In this document: piece after piece, positions 1-7,258 of the stretch
Layout of the letters: each line of letters begins with the position of its first letter
Numbering within the stretch: position 1 is the stretch's first letter
Assembly: GCA_900554875.1 (NCBI GenBank)
Contig: USJA01000023.1
Span: 1-10,904, forward strand
DNA length: 10,904 nucleotides
Direction: 5' to 3'
Origin: an uncultured Clostridium sp.
Lineage (GTDB): Bacteria; Bacillota; Clostridia; TANB77; CAG-465
Program-made: the position numbers and the translations under genes
The notes under the pieces: generated by a model
Told to the model about the DNA's origin: nothing
The model's database searches: none
What the model saw: only the letters and a program-made list of their open reading frames with translations

Positions 1-106
1 ACCGATTTTTTAAATAAAAAGTAAAAAAATATTTTTAATTGAAAAGTAAGTATAAGAGATTTTTTTAATGCAAATATTTTTAAGAGAAAAATTGTATTAA
101 ATTTTC

Positions 107-135
107 TTAACATTTATCAATGCAAAAAATATGAT
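107..135 (+). promoter_or_regulatory. Predicted sigma-A promoter of the CPBP-Crp unit
   Basis: TTAACA at 107-112 and TATGAT at 130-135 are separated by 17 bp, each one mismatch from the sigma-A consensus. The start point would fall near 142, giving a leader of about 27 nt before the ATG at 169. The region is very AT-rich, so chance matches are possible. The exact spacing and position directly upstream of a good ribosome binding site support the call. Confidence 0.55.
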
Positions 136-168
136 TATGTAATATAGTCACCTTGGAGGTGAAAAAAT

Positions 169-858
169 ATGAATCATACAAATTCACAGAATGCTGGAAA
201 AGCATTAAAAATTACAACGTTATTAACGCTAATAATAGCAGGATATGAGTTTTTTTGTTCTTGTCAAAATTATCAAACAGGAATGAATTTACTTGATATT
301 GCAAGTTATGCTAATGCAAATTTGGGCATGTATTGTTTATTGCTTATATTGGCAAATTTTATCCTTCTTCCTAGTGCTATTCTTTTGTATAGGAAAAGTG
401 GTATTAGCCTGAAAGAGGAAATATTTGATAAGTCAAGCCTAAGTAAGGATATTATACTTGGAATAGCTTTGGCAGTTATATCTTCTGCAATTAGTTTATT
501 TTCTCTCGTTATAGCGAGGGGAAGAACAGAATTAGCATTTGGTGGATGGAATAAATTGACTGTTGGTGAAATATTTTTGATGACTATCTCGTTGGTGTTT
601 GTGAGCGGTATATGTAAGGAAATTTTCTTTAGAGGATTTGCAAAAAATTTCTGCGGAACTATTCTTGGTGAAACTACAGCATTAATATTATTTAATATGA
701 TGTTTGGTATGCTTGACTGGTTTAATATGGGACATTCCTTTGTTGTAGGATTATTATGGATATGGGGATACAAAAAGAGTAAACACCTTATCGTCCCTAT
801 GATTGCACACGGAGGAATGAATTTGATTTCCGTTCTATTTTATATTATTACTTTGTAG
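169..858 (+). CDS. CPBP (Abi/Rce1-like) family membrane protein, probable degenerate active site
   Basis: Predicted polytopic membrane protein of 229 aa with hydrophobic segments near residues 14-30, 52-74, 94-116, 133-149, 168-182, 190-201 and 208-228. The order of motifs matches the CPBP family of intramembrane metal-dependent proteases: an ExxxRG block (K150-E151, R155-G156), an FGxL block (F179-G180-M181-L182) and a final HxxxN (H214, N218). Two positions depart from the family pattern. The usual Glu-Glu pair is Lys-Glu, and the His of FxxxH is Asp183. Proteolysis may therefore be lost or altered. The start at 169 follows GGAGGTG at 155-161 with good spacing. The gene lies 8 bp before the Crp-family regulator and is probably co-transcribed with it. 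Family members process prenylated proteins or peptides, or act in bacteriocin immunity; the substrate here is unknown. Confidence 0.75.
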   Translation: MNHTNSQNAGKALKITTLLTLIIAGYEFFCSCQNYQTGMNLLDIASYANANLGMYCLLLILANFILLPSAILLYRKSGISLKEEIFDKSSLSKDIILGIALAVISSAISLFSLVIARGRTELAFGGWNKLTVGEIFLMTISLVFVSGICKEIFFRGFAKNFCGTILGETTALILFNMMFGMLDWFNMGHSFVVGLLWIWGYKKSKHLIVPMIAHGGMNLISVLFYIITL

Positions 859-866
859 GAGGGAGC

Positions 867-1460
867 ATGGATAGAAAGTATTTAGTTAATAAATTAATGA
901 ATATAGCAAAACAAAATGGTGTGAAATTAGATGTAGAAACTCTTAAATTGATTGTAAATAAGGCTGTTTTTCGTGTGGTCCCTAAAGGTAGCATTTTACA
1001 AAATATGGGAGAAGAAACTAAAACAGTGGCAATGGTAATTAATGGAATTTGTAGAGCTTATTATATGGATGGAGACGGTAATGATATCACTCGCGGCTTT
1101 TCTATTTCGGGAACCCTTTGTATGGATGAGGGATTGTTTGGTTACAGTGAAAACATTGTTACATGGGAAACATTAGAAGAAACCACTTTAATGTTTTTTG
1201 AAATTCGAGATATTAAAGAATTTATTTATGAAAATAATCAGCTTAAAAATGTTTATATAATACTTTTGGAAAAAGCATTACGTTATAAAATATATAGGGA
1301 AAATGCATTTCTTGTAGAAAATGCAACGGAAAGATATATTCATTTTAAGAAACTGTATCCTAATGTATGTGATTTGGTGAAACAACATTATGTAGCTACA
1401 TACTTAGGAATTGCTCCTGAATCGCTTAGTAGAATTAAGAAAGCTTTGAAAGAAAAGTAA
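867..1460 (+). CDS. Crp/Fnr-family transcriptional regulator
   Basis: Cytoplasmic DNA-binding regulator of 197 aa. Residues about 30-115 resemble the beta-roll cyclic-nucleotide-binding-like sensor domain (VVPKGSIL, then VAMVINGICRAYY and a GTLCMDEG turn). A long dimerisation helix follows at about 117-150. A helix-turn-helix lies at about 173-193 (QHYVATYLGIAPESLSRIKK), typical of the family. The phosphate-binding cassette lacks the Arg-Ser pair used for cAMP, and the cysteines (C62, C85, C168) do not form an Fnr-type N-terminal cluster, so the ligand is unknown. The HTH-proximal part is shorter than in full-length Crp, which is common in Clostridia and Bacteroidetes relatives. AGGAGG at 857-862 overlaps the stop codon of the preceding CPBP gene, suggesting coupled translation. 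A likely role is control of its own unit and perhaps of a membrane or stress function. Confidence 0.85.
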   Translation: MDRKYLVNKLMNIAKQNGVKLDVETLKLIVNKAVFRVVPKGSILQNMGEETKTVAMVINGICRAYYMDGDGNDITRGFSISGTLCMDEGLFGYSENIVTWETLEETTLMFFEIRDIKEFIYENNQLKNVYIILLEKALRYKIYRENAFLVENATERYIHFKKLYPNVCDLVKQHYVATYLGIAPESLSRIKKALKEK

Positions 1461-1512
1461 CTCCAAGTATATAACACACTCTAAAATTTCAGCTTTACAT
1501 ATATTTTACAAT

Positions 1513-1554
1513 TAAAATAGCCTTATCCTGCTGTGTGTGGATAAGGTTATTTTT
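1513..1554 (+). terminator. Rho-independent terminator after the Crp gene
   Basis: The arm ATAGCCTTATCC (1517-1528) pairs with GGATAAGGTTAT (1539-1550) as 12 bp with one G-U pair, around a 10-nt loop. TTTT follows at 1551-1554. The run AAAA at 1513-1516 extends the stem to 16 bp. This separates the CPBP-Crp unit from the suf operon. Confidence 0.88.
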
Positions 1555-1732
1555 GTAGCAGCCTATCATGCTATTAATATTACAATTTTATCTGTAAAAA
1601 TTATTATATTTTTTTTATTTATTTATTTTAATTTCCTAATAATATTTTATTTTAAAGAGATAAGTGATGTATTTTTAGTTAAAAATTTATTATAAATAAT
1701 TTGTATAATTATTTTGTATAAAATTGTTAGAC
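1555..1732. other. AT-rich intergenic stretch without a recognisable gene
   Basis: This is the part of the 332-base gap between the Crp gene and the suf regulator that is not covered by the terminator or the promoter. It is almost entirely A and T. It holds two copies of TTTGTATAA (1700-1708 and 1713-1721), 13 bp apart, and a poor Fur-box-like stretch. I see no credible gene or structured RNA here. Confidence 0.6.
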
Positions 1733-1761
1733 TTGACAAACAATATATAATGTAATATAAT
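1733..1761 (+). promoter_or_regulatory. Consensus sigma-A promoter of the suf operon
   Basis: A perfect TTGACA (1733-1738) and a perfect TATAAT (1756-1761) are separated by exactly 17 bp. Transcription should start near 1767-1768, about 25 nt before the regulator's ATG. No comparable promoter is visible between the later suf genes, so this one probably drives the whole operon. Confidence 0.88.
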
Positions 1762-1778
1762 GTTAACTGTGGTTAACA
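1761..1778 (+). promoter_or_regulatory. Palindromic operator over the suf transcription start
   Basis: TGTTAAC-N4-GTTAACA is a perfect 7-bp inverted repeat with spacer TGTG. It begins at the last base of the -10 box and spans the predicted start point. A dimeric repressor bound here would block RNA polymerase. The size and position suit a winged-helix dimer of the DtxR/MntR type, the product of the next gene, so autoregulation is likely. The binding protein is inferred and has not been shown. Confidence 0.65.
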
Positions 1779-1792
1779 AAAGGAGAAATATT

Positions 1793-2254
1793 ATGATATC
1801 AAAGGCAACAGAGGAATATTTAAAAACAATGTATGTGCTAAAAAAGCAAAATGGAAATATACGTGTTACAGATATTGCAAATAAAATGTCTTGCACAAAA
1901 CCTAGTGTAAATAAAGCACTTAAAAATTTAAAAGAGAATGGATATATAGAATATGAAACATATGGACCAATTAAACTTACAAAAGAAGGCGAAAATTTAG
2001 CAAAAAAAATACTAGAGGCTTACGATATTGTATATTTATTTTTAAAAGATGTTTTAGGGCTAGAAAAAGAGATTGCTAAAAGTGAAGCTGACAAAATAAA
2101 ACTAGTTGTAGAAGATGATACGCTTAATTCTCTTGCTAAATATGTGCATAAAGTGTTAGATTTAAAAGACCTTGATTGTTGTTATGATTTAAATAAAGAA
2201 GAATGTAGATCATGTAAAAAAAGAAAACCAAAAGTAAAATATGTTTTAAAATAG
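1793..2254 (+). CDS. DtxR/MntR-fold repressor with C-terminal four-Cys cluster, putative suf regulator
   Basis: A 153-aa cytoplasmic regulator heading the suf operon. Residues 1-65 form a DtxR/MntR-type winged helix (ATEEYLKTMYVL; VTDIANKMSCTKPSVNKAL; wing with LTKEGENLAKK). Residues about 66-115 match the helical dimerisation domain. Compared from memory with Bacillus MntR, ligand positions D8, E11, H77, E99, E102 and H103 read E, K, Y, D, K and L, so the usual Mn/Fe site looks dismantled. In its place the C-terminus carries C129, C130, C138 and C141 (CC-x7-C-x2-C) followed by a Lys/Arg-rich tail. This suggests Fe-S cluster or metal sensing by thiolates, as SufR does from another family. I chose the ATG at 1793 because AAAGGAGA lies about 8 nt upstream. 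An in-frame ATG at 1760 lies inside the -10 box and cannot be on the transcript. sufC starts 10 bp downstream. Confidence 0.82.
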   Translation: MISKATEEYLKTMYVLKKQNGNIRVTDIANKMSCTKPSVNKALKNLKENGYIEYETYGPIKLTKEGENLAKKILEAYDIVYLFLKDVLGLEKEIAKSEADKIKLVVEDDTLNSLAKYVHKVLDLKDLDCCYDLNKEECRSCKKRKPKVKYVLK

Positions 2255-2264
2255 GAGGATAGTT

Positions 2265-3017
2265 ATGGATAATAATTTGCTAAAAATAGAAGAATTATAT
2301 GTAAATGCAGAAGATAAAGAAATATTAAAAGGGATTAATTTAAATATAAATAAAGGTGAGGTTCACGTTATAATGGGACCAAATGGTTCAGGTAAAACTA
2401 CTACTGCAAACGCAATCTTAAATAATCCAGCTTATACTAAAAAAAGTGGAAAGGTTATATTTGATGGTACAGATATAACAAATGAAAAAACTGATGAAAT
2501 TGCAAGAAAAGGTGTATTTATGTCTTTTCAATTACCAGAAGAAATACCTGGAATATCAGTTGCAAATTTTTTAAGGTATGCAAAAAGCAAAAAAACAGGT
2601 GAAAATATAAAGGCTACAGCATTTAAAATTGAGTTAATAAAATATATGAAAGAATTAAAAATGAATCCAAAGTATATGCAAAGAAATTTAAATGTTGGCT
2701 TTTCAGGTGGAGAAAAAAAGAAAAATGAAATACTTCAAATGCTTGTGTTAAATCCAAAACTTGCAATACTTGATGAGACTGATTCAGGTCTTGATGTTGA
2801 TGCAATAAAAACTGTATCAAAAGGAATAGATATGTTCAGAAATAAAGAGAATGCTGTCCTTATTATAACTCATAATACAAAAATATTACACAATTTGGAT
2901 GTTGATTATGTGCATATTTTAGTAGATGGAAAAATAGTAAAAACTGGAGGAGCAGAACTTGCTAAGGAAATTGAAGAAGAAGGATATAGAAAATATAGAG
3001 CTGAGGTTGAAAATTAA
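2265..3017 (+). CDS. sufC: Fe-S cluster assembly ATPase SufC
   Basis: An ABC-type ATPase of 250 aa, the soluble motor of the SufB-SufC-SufD scaffold. ATP binding and dimerisation of SufC drive the scaffold changes needed to build Fe-S clusters. All ATPase motifs are intact: Walker A GPNGSGKT (38-45), Q-loop Q89, a signature in the SufC form FSGGE (146-150), Walker B LAILDE (166-171), D-loop SGLD (174-177) and H-loop H203. The length equals that of typical SufC. The N-terminal text LKIEELYVNAEDKEILKGIN is characteristic of SufC. AGGAGG at 2253-2258 overlaps the regulator's stop codon. The stop overlaps the sufB start by one base (TAATG), so translation is probably coupled. Confidence 0.98.
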   Translation: MDNNLLKIEELYVNAEDKEILKGINLNINKGEVHVIMGPNGSGKTTTANAILNNPAYTKKSGKVIFDGTDITNEKTDEIARKGVFMSFQLPEEIPGISVANFLRYAKSKKTGENIKATAFKIELIKYMKELKMNPKYMQRNLNVGFSGGEKKKNEILQMLVLNPKLAILDETDSGLDVDAIKTVSKGIDMFRNKENAVLIITHNTKILHNLDVDYVHILVDGKIVKTGGAELAKEIEEEGYRKYRAEVEN

Positions 3018-4417
3018 TGGGAAAGAGTAAAGTTGATGATATAAATAGAAATATTTATGATATAAAAAATGAAGATAACTATGATTTTAAAATTAAAAAG
3101 GGTTTAACTAAGGAAATAGTTGAGGAAATCTCAAGGCAAAAAAATGAACCAGAATGGATGAGAGAGTTTAGATTAAAGGCAATTGATGTATATAATAAAC
3201 TAGAACTTCCAACATGGGGACCTGATATATCAGAACTTAATATGGATGATATTGCAACATATGTAAGACCTAAAACAAAATTAAATACTTCGTGGGATGA
3301 TGTTCCAGAAGATATAAAAGATACATTTGATAAATTAGGAATTCCAGAGGCAGAGAAAGAATCTTTAGCTGGAGTTGGGGCACAGTATGACTCTGAGGTT
3401 GTATACCACAATATGAAAGAAGAACTTATAAAACAAGGAGTTATATATACTGATATGGAAAGTGCAGTAAAACAATATCCTGAACTTGTAAAGGAGCATT
3501 TTATGAAATGTGTTCCAATACATGACCATAAATTTGTTGCTTTGCATGGAGCTGTATGGTCAGGAGGATCTTTTGTATATGTTCCTAAAAATGTAAAAGT
3601 AGATATTCCATTACAATCATACTTTAGACTTAATTCTCCAGAATCAGGTCAATTTGAACATACTTTAATAATAGTTGAAGAAGGAGCAAGTTTGCATTTT
3701 ATTGAGGGTTGTAGTGCACCAAAATATAATAAAGTAAATTTACATGCAGGATGTGTTGAGCTATATGTAAAGGATAACGCATATCTTAGATATTCTACAA
3801 TTGAAAATTGGTCTAAAAATATGTTAAATTTAAATACTAAAAAAGCAATTGTTGGAAAGAATGCAAAAATGGAATGGGTAACGGGATCATTTGGATCAAA
3901 AATTTCAATGCTATATCCAATGAGTATATTAAATGGAGAAGGTGCAAAAACAGAATATACTGGTATTTCATTTGCAGGAAAGGGCCAAAACCTAGATAAT
4001 GGTTTTAAAGTTATTCATAATGCACCTAATACTTCAAGTGTTGTAAATGCTAAATCAATTTCAAAAGATGGAGGAAAGTGTACATATAGATCACTTAGCA
4101 GAATAAATGAAAATGCAAGAAATTCAAAAGCAGTAGTATCTTGTGAGTCTTTAATGTTAGACGATATTTCAGTATCAGATACAATACCTGTAAATGATAT
4201 ACGAAATGATGAGGTTGAATTTTCTCATGAAGCAAGTATTGGTAAGATTAGTGAAAAAACTATCTTTTATTTAATGAGTAGAGGAATATCAGAAGAAGAT
4301 GCAAAAGCAATGATAGTAAGAGGATTTGCATATGGTGTATCAAAAGAATTACCAATAGAATATGCAGCTGAAATGAATAATTTAATTAATTTAGAATTGG
4401 AGGGAGCTATAGGATAA
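3017..4417 (+). CDS. sufB: Fe-S cluster assembly scaffold SufB
   Basis: The 466-aa scaffold on which the nascent Fe-S cluster is built within the SufBCD complex. It has the N-terminal helical part (1-120), then a right-handed beta-helix core (about 170-400), and the C-terminal helices that dock SufC (ISEKTIFYLMSRGISEEDAKAMIVRGF, split by position around 411-437). Residues matching those used by E. coli SufB are present: C232 in FIEGCSAP (E. coli C254), C376 in VSCESL (C405), and H404-E405 in FSHEAS (H433-E434). Length is in the normal range. The ATG overlaps the sufC stop and the TAA overlaps the sufD ATG, so sufC, sufB and sufD are tightly coupled and should be made in a fixed ratio. The order C-B-D-S-U differs from Bacillus subtilis, where sufB is last. 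Confidence 0.98.
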   Translation: MGKSKVDDINRNIYDIKNEDNYDFKIKKGLTKEIVEEISRQKNEPEWMREFRLKAIDVYNKLELPTWGPDISELNMDDIATYVRPKTKLNTSWDDVPEDIKDTFDKLGIPEAEKESLAGVGAQYDSEVVYHNMKEELIKQGVIYTDMESAVKQYPELVKEHFMKCVPIHDHKFVALHGAVWSGGSFVYVPKNVKVDIPLQSYFRLNSPESGQFEHTLIIVEEGASLHFIEGCSAPKYNKVNLHAGCVELYVKDNAYLRYSTIENWSKNMLNLNTKKAIVGKNAKMEWVTGSFGSKISMLYPMSILNGEGAKTEYTGISFAGKGQNLDNGFKVIHNAPNTSSVVNAKSISKDGGKCTYRSLSRINENARNSKAVVSCESLMLDDISVSDTIPVNDIRNDEVEFSHEASIGKISEKTIFYLMSRGISEEDAKAMIVRGFAYGVSKELPIEYAAEMNNLINLELEGAIG

Positions 4418-5481
4418 TGAAAAAAATGATTTTAAATGAAACACCTGTAAGAACAGCAGTTAATTTTAATATTAATAATATATCACTAGATAATATTGAT
4501 ATTCCAAATGACCTTCCAAAGTTTCAAAATATAGAAATAAAATATGATGAAAGCAAAGTTAAAGTAACAGATAATATCGAAAGACAGGATATAGAATATG
4601 GCATTTCAGATGAACTTACAGATAAAACTTTTTCAAATGCAAATAGTAATATTAATATTGAAATAAAAGAAAATATTGAAGAAAATATTAGAATTAATTT
4701 TAAGTTTGATAACACTAATAAAGTATTAGTTGATAATATGAAAATCGTTTCAGATAGAGATACAAGTGCAACTGTAGTATTAAAATATGATTCTGATAAT
4801 AAAGATAGTTATTTTCATAATCAAGTATTAAAAGTTATAGCAAAAGAAAATTCAAATTTAAATATTATTCTTGTAAACTTTATGAATACATTATCTACAA
4901 ATTTAGTAGCAATTGACAGTATTATTGAAGATAATGCCAAATTAAATTATGTAGTAGTTGATTTAGGTGGAAAATATAGTATTACAAATTACTACTCAAA
5001 TTTAGTAGGTAAAAGTTCTGAAAATTTAATTAATGCTATATATCTTGGCAATGATGACCAGTTCTTTGATTTAAATTATATTTCTCATTTAAGAGGAGAA
5101 AAATCTAATGTAAATATAGAGGTTCAAGGTGCTCTAAAAGATGAAAGTAAAAAGCATTTTAAGGGTACTATTGATTTTAAAAAAGGTTCAAAGAAAGCTA
5201 TTGGAAATGAAAATGAGTCATGTATGCTTCTTTCAGATAAAGCCAAAGCCATATCACTTCCTATGTTACTTTGTAGTGAGGAAGATGTAAAAGGAAATCA
5301 CTCAAGTAGTGCAGGAAAAATAGATCCTAAAGTTTTATTCTATATTATGACTAGAGGATTTGATCTAAAAGATGCTATGAAACTTGTTGTAAAAGCCAAA
5401 TTTGATAAAATACTTGAAAATATAGAGGATGCAAAATTAAAGAAAGAAATAATAGGTAAAATTGATGAAAAAATAGACTAA
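4417..5481 (+). CDS. sufD: Fe-S cluster assembly protein SufD
   Basis: The 354-aa SufB paralogue that completes the SufBCD scaffold and is linked to iron entry. Only the C-terminal third is strongly conserved: GNHSSSAGKIDPKVLFYIM around 293-311, with H295 matching the His at the E. coli SufB-SufD interface (H360), then MTRGFDLKDAMKLVV, the SufC-docking helices. The middle is a beta-helix rich in Asn, Asp, Lys and Ile. It is clearly shorter than E. coli SufD (about 420 aa), mainly at the N-terminus. Short forms occur in Clostridia, so I do not regard it as truncated. The start overlaps the sufB stop (TAATG). A second Met at codon 4 is a possible alternative. It ends 10-13 bp before sufS. Confidence 0.94.
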   Translation: MKKMILNETPVRTAVNFNINNISLDNIDIPNDLPKFQNIEIKYDESKVKVTDNIERQDIEYGISDELTDKTFSNANSNINIEIKENIEENIRINFKFDNTNKVLVDNMKIVSDRDTSATVVLKYDSDNKDSYFHNQVLKVIAKENSNLNIILVNFMNTLSTNLVAIDSIIEDNAKLNYVVVDLGGKYSITNYYSNLVGKSSENLINAIYLGNDDQFFDLNYISHLRGEKSNVNIEVQGALKDESKKHFKGTIDFKKGSKKAIGNENESCMLLSDKAKAISLPMLLCSEEDVKGNHSSSAGKIDPKVLFYIMTRGFDLKDAMKLVVKAKFDKILENIEDAKLKKEIIGKIDEKID

Positions 5482-5489
5482 AGGAGGTG
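5481..5489 (+). promoter_or_regulatory. Strong ribosome binding site of sufS
   Basis: AAGGAGGTG is a near-perfect complement of the 16S rRNA tail and begins at the last base of the sufD stop codon. Two ATGs follow, at 5492 and 5495. The GGAGG core (5483-5487) is 4 nt from the first and 7 nt from the second, so the second is the better start. Confidence 0.75.
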
Positions 5490-5494
5490 TAATG

Positions 5495-6718
5495 ATGACA
5501 GCAGAAGATATAAAAAAAGACTTTCCACTTTTTAAAAATAATGACATTGCATATCTAGATAGTGGTGCAACAACTCATAAGCCAAAGCAGGTAATAGATG
5601 CAATATCATCTTTTTATAACAAATACAACTCTAATCCACATAGAGGATCATATATGCTTAGTGTAAAAGCAACTCAAATATATGAAGATACGAGGGAGAA
5701 AGTAAAACAGTTTATAAATGCAAAGCACACAAAAGAGATTATATTTACTAAGAATGCAACAGAATCTTTAAATTTAATAGCTTATTCATATGCTATGGAA
5801 AATTTAAAAAAAGATGATGAAATTGTAATATCTATAATGGAACATCACTCTAATTTAGTACCTTGGCAAAAAGTGGCAAAGGTTACAGGTGCAAAACTAA
5901 AATATATGTACATAAATGAAAATTACGAAATAGATGATGAAGAAATAAAAAATAAAATTACAAATAAAACTAAAATAGTTGGAATTACGCATGTTTCTAA
6001 TGTAACAGGAACAATTAATAATATAAATAAAATTGTAAAATATGCTCATGAAAATGGAGCTGTAACTATAGTTGATGCTTCTCAAAGTATAGCACATATG
6101 AAGGTTGATGTTCAAAATATTGATACAGATTTTTTAGTATTTTCTGGTCATAAAATGCTTGCACCACTTGGTATAGGTGTGTTATATGGTAAAGAAGAAA
6201 TACTTAATAATATGACACCATTTTTAATGGGAGGAGATATGATAGAGTATGTTTACGAGCAAGATACTACTTTTGCATCTCTTCCAAATAAATTTGAAGC
6301 AGGTACCCAAAATGTTGAGGGAGTAATTGGACTTGGCGCTGCTATTGACTATATACAAAAAATAGGATATGATAATATACATAGTATTGAAGGCGAAGTT
6401 GTTTCATATGCTGTAGATTGTTTAAGAAAATTAGATTTTTTAGATATTTATATGACGAAAAATAAAAATAATCATTCATCTGTTATATCTTTTAATATAA
6501 AGGGTGTACATCCACATGATGTTGCAAGTATTCTTGATACATTTGGAGTATGTATAAGATCTGGAAATCATTGTGCCCAACCACTAATGAGGTATCTTAA
6601 AATTGATTCTACATGTAGGGCTTCTTTCTATATTTATAATACAAAACAAGATGTTGATAAACTTGTTTTAGGATTAAAAAAAGCATATGAAATGTTTAGC
6701 AAATACATAAGAAAATAG
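5495..6718 (+). CDS. sufS: Cysteine desulfurase SufS
   Basis: A PLP-dependent enzyme (407 aa) that converts L-cysteine to L-alanine and holds the sulfur as a persulfide on its active-site Cys before passing it to SufU. It is a class V aminotransferase of the type II desulfurase group. The PLP-binding Lys is K220 in SGHKMLAPLGIG. The His stacking over PLP is in MEHHSN (about 116-121). The persulfide Cys is C360 in RSGNHCAQPLM. YLDSGATTHKP near the N-terminus and RGSYMLS around 50 are also typical. An alternative start at 5492 adds one Met; ribosome binding site spacing favours 5495. sufU follows 11 bp after the stop, as expected for the SufS-SufU pair of Gram-positive bacteria. Confidence 0.97.
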   Translation: MTAEDIKKDFPLFKNNDIAYLDSGATTHKPKQVIDAISSFYNKYNSNPHRGSYMLSVKATQIYEDTREKVKQFINAKHTKEIIFTKNATESLNLIAYSYAMENLKKDDEIVISIMEHHSNLVPWQKVAKVTGAKLKYMYINENYEIDDEEIKNKITNKTKIVGITHVSNVTGTINNINKIVKYAHENGAVTIVDASQSIAHMKVDVQNIDTDFLVFSGHKMLAPLGIGVLYGKEEILNNMTPFLMGGDMIEYVYEQDTTFASLPNKFEAGTQNVEGVIGLGAAIDYIQKIGYDNIHSIEGEVVSYAVDCLRKLDFLDIYMTKNKNNHSSVISFNIKGVHPHDVASILDTFGVCIRSGNHCAQPLMRYLKIDSTCRASFYIYNTKQDVDKLVLGLKKAYEMFSKYIRK

Positions 6719-6729
6719 AAGGTGAAAAA

Positions 6730-7197
6730 ATGGATGATTTAAACGATTTATATAATGAACTTATTATGGAGCATAGTATGAATTCATATAATAAAAAGAA
6801 AATGGAAAATGCAGATTTTTCTGAAGTTGGCCACAACCCAAATTGTGGTGATGAAATAACATTAGATTTAAAACTTGATGGTGACGTTATAAAAGACATG
6901 ACTTTCGAGGGGCATGGATGTGCAATTTCTCAAGCATCTACATCAATAATGATTGATACTTTAAAGGGAAAAAGTGTTAAAGAAGCAATGGATATTATTG
7001 AAACATTTATTCATATGATAAAAAAAGAAGTTAAGGATGAGAAAGAACTTGAAAAATTAGAAGATGCTATTGCCTTTAAAAACATCTCAAATATGCCAGC
7101 CCGTGTAAAGTGTGCTTTACTTGCATGGCATACATTAGAAGATATGTTGCAAAAAAATAACACTAATGTAAAATCAAGTATAAAATGTTGTAATTAG
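6730..7197 (+). CDS. sufU: Sulfur-relay protein SufU
   Basis: A 155-aa zinc-dependent sulfurtransferase that accepts persulfide from SufS and passes it to the SufBCD scaffold. The SufU zinc and sulfur ligands are all present: C39 and D41 in NPNCGDEI, C64 in GHGCAIS and C128 in RVKCALLAW. The 64-residue distance between the second and third Cys shows the insertion that separates SufU from IscU. It therefore acts as a sulfur carrier and probably not as an Fe-S scaffold. Length is close to that of the B. subtilis protein. An extra Cys pair (C153-C154) lies at the extreme C-terminus and is not part of the usual active site. The ribosome binding site is GAAGGTGA at 6718-6725. It is the last gene of the operon and is followed directly by a hairpin terminator. 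Confidence 0.96.
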   Translation: MDDLNDLYNELIMEHSMNSYNKKKMENADFSEVGHNPNCGDEITLDLKLDGDVIKDMTFEGHGCAISQASTSIMIDTLKGKSVKEAMDIIETFIHMIKKEVKDEKELEKLEDAIAFKNISNMPARVKCALLAWHTLEDMLQKNNTNVKSSIKCCN

Positions 7198-7198
7198 A

Positions 7199-7238
7199 AA
7201 GAGCTTATCACTCTATTTATTAGAGGTGATAAGCTTTT
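7199..7238 (+). terminator. Rho-independent terminator of the suf operon
   Basis: AGCTTATCAC (7202-7211) pairs with GTGATAAGCT (7226-7235), and the inner TCTA/TAGA extends the stem past one bulged G around a TTTAT loop. TTTT runs through 7238. The hairpin begins right after the sufU stop. Since the next gene is convergent, the stem may also slow transcription from the minus strand, but there the U-run is weak. Confidence 0.85.
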
Positions 7239-7258
7239 ATATTTATATATTTTAGTAA

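Noticed and set aside
1703..1717. Fur-box-like sequence (ATAAT-T-ATTTT) upstream of the suf promoter
   Set aside because: Only the inner bases agree with the TGATAAT-N-ATTATCA pattern, and the whole region is A/T, so such a match is expected by chance.
1700..1721. Direct repeat of TTTGTATAA
   Set aside because: Short, low-complexity, and upstream of the -35. It could be activator half-sites, but nothing else supports it.
1760..1792. Upstream in-frame ATG giving an 11-residue longer suf regulator
   Set aside because: It lies within the -10 box, upstream of the predicted transcription start, and has no ribosome binding site. The ATG at 1793 has a good one.
4417..5481. SufD as a truncated or decayed gene because it is short
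   Set aside because: The frame is intact, coupled to sufB, and keeps the conserved C-terminal block with H295. Short SufD forms are usual in this group of bacteria.
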